A stretch of DNA of 10,825 nt from Actinomycetes bacterium. GTDB lineage: Bacteria; Actinomycetota; Actinomycetes; Mycobacteriales; Mycobacteriaceae. Position numbers and translations under genes: made by a program. Where the stretch lies: assembly GCA_022600695.1 (NCBI GenBank), contig JAHZJY010000023.1, positions 1-10,825 of the forward strand. The letters are read 5' to 3'. Of the stretch, positions 6,537-10,825 are shown piece after piece (positions within the stretch are counted from its first letter, which is position 1; every line of letters begins with the position of its first letter). The notes beneath the pieces were generated by a model that saw only the letters and a program-made list of their open reading frames with translations, had not been told where the DNA came from and did no database searches.

Positions 6537-8559
6537 CTGGCTCACCCCGGCGGTGCAGTACCAGTGCGATAACGCCGACGATGACCACCGCGAGCAGCCC
6601 GCCGCCGAACCACCACAGCCATCCCCGCCCGCCCATCACCCAGCTTCCGGCGGCCGGTCGGCTGCTGGCCGCGACGGTCACCGGGTCTCGGCCGGCGACG
6701 GCCAGGACGGCCACGCCGTCGAGGGTGGCCCACCGCGCGCTGTCGGAGGTCAGCCACGTCAAGAGTCCGTCGAGTTGAGCGGGGGCCCCGTTCGAGGTCG
6801 CGATGAACAAGGTGCGGTCCCCGTCCCGGACAGTCTGCAGCGAACCGAACTTGGCAATCGGGTCCAATTGCAGTGCGGCGGGCAGGCCCTCAGGGCCGAA
6901 CGCGGTGACGGTGATGGGGCCGTCGGCGGGCACGGCCACCGGGAGCACGATGCCCGGATCACTCCAGCCGGCGGCCGACACCAGGACCGCCGGGCCGGAA
7001 GCGTCGAGAGCCTCCCGCACGCTCATCACCTCGGTCTCGATCGGCAGCGCGGCAACGCGCTGCAGAACCACCATGATCGCGACGGCGCGTCCGGTGTCGG
7101 CGAAGCCGTCGTCACCGATGCCCACGGCGATCCGGGGCATCAGCACCTGCGGCACGGACTGCAACCCGCCCGGCTGCGGCGGCATCGCGGGACGGCTCGC
7201 AACCTCGCTGTCGCCGTCGATGGTCAACGTCAGGAGCCGATCCCCGGCTCCGGGGGTATGGAAGTCGCCGCACCGTCCGGTATTGCCCGAAACGTTCAGC
7301 GACACAGTCAGTGTGGTGAATCGACGCAGCAGCCGGTCCGGGATTTCGACCCAGCGGTCGATTGTGCCGGCGGCCGCGGCGGGCCAGTGGTCGATGGTCT
7401 CGCCGTCGACGGCGGCGACCAGTTGCCCGCCGACGTCATCGGGTATCGGACTGTAGGAGCCCCGCAGGCGCACCCGGATCGCGTGCACGGACCCGCCGAA
7501 GCGGGTCTGATCCAGACCGATCGCAACCTGGGGGGCCAGCGAGACTGCGTTGACTCCGGGCTGCCCCAGATCACGCAGCGTGGTCACCGCCCCCACTACC
7601 CGCGGCGCCGCATCCGGAAGATCGGCGACCACGTTGGAGGAGAAGGCCAACCGGGACAGCTCCCCGGCGAACAGCCGGGCCTGTTCCCGGAGGTCGGCGT
7701 CGGGCCCCGAAATCAGCAGCCACGGCGCGTCGGCGGCACCCCGGATCGACAGGCCTCTGTCCGGGCCCTCGCTGATGACGATCTGCCGTTCCAGCGCCGG
7801 CGACGGCACCGGCGGGGAGGTCTGTGCGGCGCCCAGCGCGAAAGCGACGATCTCGGGCACCTGTTTTCGATAGTGCGCCGCCATCGCGGCGGCCAGTCGC
7901 ACCGCCGCATCGGATTCGGCCCGGGAGGGTTCCCGCGGGACGAAAATCGTCAATTTCCGCAGAACCGGGGGCAGGAAGTCGGCCACGGTGGTGGGCGATC
8001 GTTCGGTCCCGGTGTAGCTGAGCGTCGCGTCGGACAGTCGCAGGGGGTTGATCGGGTCGAGGCAATACCGACCCGGGGAGAACAGGTAGCCGTGAACAGT
8101 CACCGTCATCCAGTTGTTGACGATCTTGGCTCCCCGAAGCGGAAGGACGATCGGTGCCCGATCGGTGGGCGGGACCTCGACCCGGGAGATCGTGCGACCG
8201 TCCTGCGTGACGGTGAGCCAGGCCGGGCGCGCATCCACCGGTAGTTCGACGATCGCGTTCACCGATTCCGGCGTCAGCCCACGTGGGACCGGCACCGTCA
8301 GCGTCTCGCTGTCCTGCACCCCGTAGAAGTTCAGCGTGGCGGCCGCACCCAGTTCGGTCAGGGTCAGGGTCGTCATCGGCGGGGGCACCGACTCCGTCGA
8401 GGGCGCCGACGTCGGCGAGAGCGTCGGCGAGGGCGTTGTTGTGTCGTCAACGGGTTCGGCCCGGGATATCGGCGCCGGGGCGAACAACAGCCCGGCCACA
8501 CACAGCACAACGACGGCTCTGAACAGGGGCGTGCGGGACATGACGGAATGGGTGTGCAT
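6529..8559 (-). CDS. BcsB-like secreted, membrane-anchored protein
   Basis: 676 residues from the ATG at 8559. The frame extends to 8628, but that start would lie deep inside the GalE-like gene; the chosen ATG has GGAGAG 9 bases upstream and begins 5 bases after the GalE stop. The N-terminus is a signal peptide (hydrophobic 15-30, likely cut after Ala34), followed by a Ser/Thr/Pro-rich linker (about 38-61). Two beta-rich regions follow, each holding a Cys-containing stretch (YCLDPINPLRLSDATLSY; GRCGDFHTPG) and separated by alpha/beta segments such as IFVPREP plus an Ala-rich helix. The C-terminus has one membrane helix (about 647-668) and a short HRRGEPGD cytoplasmic tail. This layout matches BcsB, the periplasmic, singly anchored partner of cellulose synthase. 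Similarity was judged by eye and is remote, so the polymer need not be cellulose. Operon partners supply nucleotide sugars. Confidence 0.65.
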   Translation of the reverse strand: MHTHSVMSRTPLFRAVVVLCVAGLLFAPAPISRAEPVDDTTTPSPTLSPTSAPSTESVPPPMTTLTLTELGAAATLNFYGVQDSETLTVPVPRGLTPESVNAIVELPVDARPAWLTVTQDGRTISRVEVPPTDRAPIVLPLRGAKIVNNWMTVTVHGYLFSPGRYCLDPINPLRLSDATLSYTGTERSPTTVADFLPPVLRKLTIFVPREPSRAESDAAVRLAAAMAAHYRKQVPEIVAFALGAAQTSPPVPSPALERQIVISEGPDRGLSIRGAADAPWLLISGPDADLREQARLFAGELSRLAFSSNVVADLPDAAPRVVGAVTTLRDLGQPGVNAVSLAPQVAIGLDQTRFGGSVHAIRVRLRGSYSPIPDDVGGQLVAAVDGETIDHWPAAAAGTIDRWVEIPDRLLRRFTTLTVSLNVSGNTGRCGDFHTPGAGDRLLTLTIDGDSEVASRPAMPPQPGGLQSVPQVLMPRIAVGIGDDGFADTGRAVAIMVVLQRVAALPIETEVMSVREALDASGPAVLVSAAGWSDPGIVLPVAVPADGPITVTAFGPEGLPAALQLDPIAKFGSLQTVRDGDRTLFIATSNGAPAQLDGLLTWLTSDSARWATLDGVAVLAVAGRDPVTVAASSRPAAGSWVMGGRGWLWWFGGGLLAVVIVGVIALVLHRRGEPGD
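8411..8434. repeat. 12-bp tandem repeat in the BcsB-like linker
   Basis: GTCGGCGAGAGC is followed directly by GTCGGCGAGGGC (11 of 12 bases equal). It encodes part of the SPTLSPTS linker after the signal peptide. It keeps the frame and probably reflects linker expansion. Confidence 0.6.
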
Positions 8560-8561
8560 CG

Positions 8562-8574
8562 TCCTCAGCTCTCC
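8562..8574 (-). promoter_or_regulatory. Ribosome binding site for the BcsB-like gene
   Basis: On the minus strand GGAGAG (8574-8569) and GAGGA (8566-8562) precede the ATG at 8559. The GalE stop TGA (8567-8565) lies between and partly within them, consistent with coupled translation. This supports 8559 over the longer open frame or the later ATG at 8541, which has no such site. Confidence 0.55.
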
Positions 8575-9518
8575 GGAGTCGGGTAACCATGGGGGTTCCG
8601 GCAGTGGAAACGCCACGCGTCGCGGCACATGTCATCCAGACCGAGAGTGCAGCGCCAATCCCACTCCGCGGCGATCCTGCTCGGATCGGCGATCAGCACG
8701 GCCACATCGCCCGGTCGCCGATCGCGAACGATATACCGAACCTCCCGGCCACTCGCCGCCGCGAAGGTGGCACGCAGTTGCAGCACCGAGGTACCGACGC
8801 CGGTACCGATGTTGAAGACGCGAAGACCGCAGCGATCGTCGATGTGCTCCAGTTCACTCGACTCGCCGGCTGCCACCCGGTTCAGATGAGGCATGACATC
8901 GAACAACGGCCCGGTGGGGGCCTCGCCGAGGATGCCGCTGGGATGGGCGCCCAGCGGGTTGAAGTACCTCAGGGAGATCACGCTGAGTTCCGTTGCCTCC
9001 AAACAGATCTGACCGACGATCTGCTCGCAGGTCCACTTGGTCCAGGCGTACGGGTTGGTCGGCGCCGGCGGATCGGATTCGGTCGACGGCCGGGTGTGCC
9101 CGCCGCCGTAGAGCGCGCACGACGACGAGTACACCAGCCGGCGCACGCCGTGCTCGAGCATGGAGTTGAGCACCGAGATGGTCCCGGTGACATTAACGTC
9201 GATGTACCGCAGCGGCATTCGCGTCGATTCCGGAACCGACTTCTTCGCCGCGAAATGCATCACCACGTCGATCCGGTGCCGGCCGAAAACCCCGGCCAGC
9301 GCTGTCCGGTCCCGGATGTCGACCCGATATGCCGGGATCGCCACTCCGGTCAGGGTCGTCATCCGCGCCAGCGCTTCCGGCGAACTATTGGAGTGATCGT
9401 CGACCACCACCACCTGATATCCGTGCTGGATCAGCGCCACACACGTGTGACTGCCGATATATCCCGCGCCCCCGGTGACCAGGACTGTCCTCGGCCGGCC
9501 GCCGGAATCACTCGACAC
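8565..9518 (-). CDS. galE: GalE-type nucleotide-sugar 4-epimerase, internally deleted
   Basis: 317 residues. GGAGYIG at 16-22 binds NAD. Catalytic Ser133, Tyr157 and Lys161 (YAWTK) are present, as are YFNPLGAHPSG (185-195) and the late RRPGD/WRC/NPHGYP features of E. coli-type GalE. This family interconverts UDP-glucose and UDP-galactose; relatives epimerise UDP-xylose and UDP-arabinose. Compared from memory with E. coli GalE (338 residues), about 32 residues are missing near residue 223: the segment FGxDYPTxDGTGVRDYIHVxDLAxGH, with its UDP-contacting Arg, is absent, yet the frame is kept and the sequence resumes with EHIDDR...GLRVFNIGTG. The usual NNLMP is FDVMP here. The enzyme may be inactive, altered, or an assembly artefact. 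It starts with GTG overlapping the upstream gene by 11 bases; the downstream BcsB-like gene begins 5 bases after its stop. Confidence 0.82.
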   Translation of the reverse strand: MSSDSGGRPRTVLVTGGAGYIGSHTCVALIQHGYQVVVVDDHSNSSPEALARMTTLTGVAIPAYRVDIRDRTALAGVFGRHRIDVVMHFAAKKSVPESTRMPLRYIDVNVTGTISVLNSMLEHGVRRLVYSSSCALYGGGHTRPSTESDPPAPTNPYAWTKWTCEQIVGQICLEATELSVISLRYFNPLGAHPSGILGEAPTGPLFDVMPHLNRVAAGESSELEHIDDRCGLRVFNIGTGVGTSVLQLRATFAAASGREVRYIVRDRRPGDVAVLIADPSRIAAEWDWRCTLGLDDMCRDAWRFHCRNPHGYPTPES

Positions 9519-10494
9519 CGATGACCCCGTAGCACATCGATTCGGTTGTCACCGAGTCAACTTCTGCACGGTGTTCCCGGAACCACTCGATGGTTCGCGC
9601 CAGACCCGTCCGGATTTCGATCGACGGCGACCAGCCCAACCGCTCGACGGCCAGGTCGATGACCGGCTTGCGCAGCACCGGATCATCCACCGGCAGTGGG
9701 CAGTGGACGATCGACGAATCGGATCCGGTCAGCTCGATGACCAGTTCGGCGAACTCCTGGATGGAGGTTTCCTGCGGATTGCCCAGGTTGATCGGCCCGG
9801 GCTCGGAGCTGTCGAGCATGGCGACTATCCCGCGGACCAGATCGTCGACGTAACAGAAGCTGCGGGTCTGGCGGGCGTTGCCGCACACGCTCACCGGGAC
9901 ATTTCGCAATGCCTGGACGATGAAGGTCGTGACGACGCGGCCGTCGCCGGCCCGCATCCGCGGACCGTAGGTGTTGAAGATCCTGATGATTCCGACGTCG
10001 ACGCCTTTATTGATGCGATAGGCGGTGCTCAGTGCCTCGGCGAAACGTTTAGCCTCGTCGTAGACACTGCGCGGCCCGATCGGGTTGACGTTGCCCCAGT
10101 AGGTTTCCGGCTGCGGGTGAACCAGCGGATCGCCGTAGACCTCGCTCGTCGAGGCCAGTACGAATCGCGCGCGGTGGTCCTCCGCGAAGCGCAGGGCGCT
10201 GTACGTACCGTGGCTTCCGGTGGTGAGGCTGTCGATGGGGTGGCTCAGATAGTCCCGCGGCGAAGCCGGACTGGCCAGGTGGGCGACGGCGTCGACAGGG
10301 GCGTCATAGGCAATCGGGAAGCGCCCGTCGGCTTGGATGAAAACGAATCGCTCGCAGTCGATCAGGTGCGCGATATTCTCCCGGCGGCCCGATGACAGGT
10401 CGTCCAGGCAGATGACGCGATCACCCCTGGCCAGGAGTTCCTCACACAGATGTGAACCGAGAAACCCGGCCCCTCCGGTGACCAGAACCCGCAC
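9508..10494 (-). CDS. UDP-glucuronate decarboxylase (UDP-xylose synthase)-like
   Basis: 328 residues, an extended SDR. GGAGFLG at 7-13 binds NAD; Asp31 follows strand 2. HLASPASPRDY (72-82) and STSEVYGDP (115-123), with Thr116, Ser117 and Glu118, are family marks. Further marks are HPQPETYWGNVNPIG (126-140), Tyr145 and Lys149 (YDEAK), RIFNTYGPRM and QTRSFCYV. This combination is characteristic of UDP-xylose synthases, which oxidise UDP-glucuronate at C4, decarboxylate it and reduce it to UDP-xylose in the cytoplasm. Glu118 belongs to the catalytic set of these decarboxylases, which favours them over dTDP-glucose dehydratases. It starts with GTG behind a G-rich ribosome site. It is the first visible gene of an operon with the GalE-like and BcsB-like genes. 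No UDP-glucose dehydrogenase is in the window, so UDP-glucuronate must come from elsewhere. Confidence 0.87.
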   Translation of the reverse strand: MRVLVTGGAGFLGSHLCEELLARGDRVICLDDLSSGRRENIAHLIDCERFVFIQADGRFPIAYDAPVDAVAHLASPASPRDYLSHPIDSLTTGSHGTYSALRFAEDHRARFVLASTSEVYGDPLVHPQPETYWGNVNPIGPRSVYDEAKRFAEALSTAYRINKGVDVGIIRIFNTYGPRMRAGDGRVVTTFIVQALRNVPVSVCGNARQTRSFCYVDDLVRGIVAMLDSSEPGPINLGNPQETSIQEFAELVIELTGSDSSIVHCPLPVDDPVLRKPVIDLAVERLGWSPSIEIRTGLARTIEWFREHRAEVDSVTTESMCYGVIGVE

Positions 10495-10659
10495 TTCGCC
10501 CCCCCCTGCGCCTTAATTCCAGCCGTTTTCACGGAGCTGAAGATCTTGGTGACGTGAGGCAGCGGGGTCCGGGCGGCCTTCCTGATGACGACTCTACGGC
10601 AGATACACGCAGATCAGCAGTGGGCAGGCTGCCGGCCGGTTCGGATCCCCGCCGCGCGG

Positions 10660-10665
10660 TAGACT
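10660..10665 (+). promoter_or_regulatory. Candidate rightward -10 hexamer TAGACT
   Basis: TAGACT fits the mycobacterial TAnnnT -10 pattern and ends 5 bases before an ATG at 10671, the spacing expected if transcription begins at that A and the message is leaderless. No good -35 hexamer is visible. Confidence 0.4.
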
Positions 10666-10670
10666 CGCTC

Positions 10671-10691
10671 ATGAATCCCTTTGTTGCATAA
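10671..10691 (+). CDS. Possible leaderless six-residue mini-ORF
   Basis: ATG followed by five sense codons (MNPFVA) and TAA. Its only support is position: its A would be the transcription start of the TAGACT promoter. Leaderless short ORFs are common in mycobacteria and can influence a downstream gene. It could equally be chance. Confidence 0.2.
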   Translation: MNPFVA

Positions 10692-10764
10692 CGGTTTTCG
10701 ACCCACTTCGCCAGAGCGGAACCGACGGTGTGCGCAGGGCGTACAGTGGAATTGAACAGGAAGC

Positions 10765-10825
10765 GTGACCTGCACGGTGTCGATGATCCGCATCCGGCAG
10801 TCCAACCTTTTGTCTGTCCTCGAAC
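10765..10825 (+). CDS. Possible 5' end of a rightward gene
   Basis: A frame starting at GTG 10765 (alternatives GTG 10777, ATG 10783) stays open to the right edge. A TACAGT hexamer (10742-10747) lies upstream, and AGGA stands 3 bases before the first GTG, closer than ideal. Only about 20 codons are visible, with nothing recognisable. If real, the gene diverges from the sugar operon and might encode its regulator or synthase. Confidence 0.2.
   Translation, partial: MTCTVSMIRIRQSNLLSVLE

Larger units (their letters stand above)
10495..10825. other. Upstream regulatory region without an assured gene
   Basis: This stretch precedes the leftward sugar operon and holds no convincing full gene. It contains a run of eight C (10499-10506; G8 on the minus strand) in the ribosome site of the decarboxylase gene. 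It also has GCAGAT repeated one helical turn apart (10599-10604, 10609-10614), an 11-bp odd-centred inverted repeat GGCAG-G-CTGCC (10623-10633) and the palindrome CCGGCCGG (10632-10639). Rightward promoter-like hexamers occur at 10660-10665 and 10742-10747. I could not identify a convincing leftward promoter. Confidence 0.5.

Noticed and set aside
5478..6572. 364-codon open frame on the + strand across the TetR gene, the operator and the NTF2-like gene
   Set aside because: It covers a strong TetR gene in antisense and the NTF2-like gene in a wrong frame; the translation is not protein-like.
6553..8244. 563-codon open frame on the + strand opposite the BcsB-like gene
   Set aside because: The translation is rich in Arg, Gly, Gln and His without domains or a hydrophobic pattern, whereas the minus strand encodes a signal peptide, linker and membrane helix in order.
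8560..8628. N-terminal extension of the BcsB-like protein up to 8628
   Set aside because: It would overlap the GalE-like gene by 64 bases and place 23 non-signal residues before the signal peptide. The ATG at 8559 has ribosome sites and sits 5 bases after the GalE stop.
8589..9524. 311-codon open frame on the + strand opposite the GalE-like gene
   Set aside because: Antisense shadow of a gene with clear catalytic motifs.
9475..10395. 306-codon open frame on the + strand opposite the decarboxylase gene
   Set aside because: Antisense shadow; Asp/Arg/Gly-rich without recognisable motifs, opposite a gene with an intact catalytic set.
10718..10743. GGAAC-N17-CGTA resembling an ECF sigma-factor promoter
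   Set aside because: The -10 part is imperfect (CGTA rather than CGTT) and the motif is short enough to occur by chance; not strong enough to list.
10614..10805. 63-codon minus-strand frame in the right-hand intergenic region
   Set aside because: It starts with TTG, has no ribosome site or recognisable features, and overlaps the promoter-like elements.

Overview
The window looks like chromosomal DNA from a mycolic-acid actinobacterium, most likely Mycobacterium/Mycolicibacterium or a close relative. The reasons are the high GC content, GTG and TTG starts, tight 4-base start/stop overlaps, a FabG3-like short-chain dehydrogenase, and a Baeyer-Villiger-type monooxygenase of a kind common in that group. 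Species was not determined. I see no tRNA, rRNA, insertion sequence, phage gene or CRISPR array.

Layout: (1) 2-1465 (+), the 3' part of a DUF389 membrane protein with a soluble C-terminal half that looks internally triplicated. (2) 6020-1502 (-), a four-gene run: TetR-family repressor, SDR, second SDR, and a 741-residue fusion of a flavin monooxygenase with an acetoacetate-decarboxylase-like domain. Three of the genes are joined by GTGA/ATGA overlaps or a 45-base gap. (3) 6142-6504 (+), a small NTF2/SnoaL-like gene divergent from the TetR gene. The gap between them carries a perfect 7-3-7 palindrome, the likely operator. (4) 10494-6529 (-), a three-gene operon: a UDP-glucuronate decarboxylase (UDP-xylose synthase)-like protein, a GalE-type epimerase with an apparent in-frame internal deletion, and a secreted, membrane-anchored BcsB-like protein. 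(5) 10495-10825, a regulatory region that may also drive a rightward gene running off the window.

How the genes may work together: block 2+3 looks like a repressor-controlled catabolic unit. The dehydrogenases would oxidise an alcohol to a ketone, the monooxygenase would insert oxygen, and the fused ADC-like domain and the NTF2-like protein would act on intermediates. The substrate cannot be read from sequence. Block 4 looks like a nucleotide-sugar and envelope/exopolysaccharide unit: UDP-glucuronate to UDP-xylose, possibly 4-epimerised to UDP-arabinose, and used by a synthase outside the window that partners the BcsB-like protein. The two most notable observations are the monooxygenase-ADC fusion and the missing conserved segment of the GalE-like protein.
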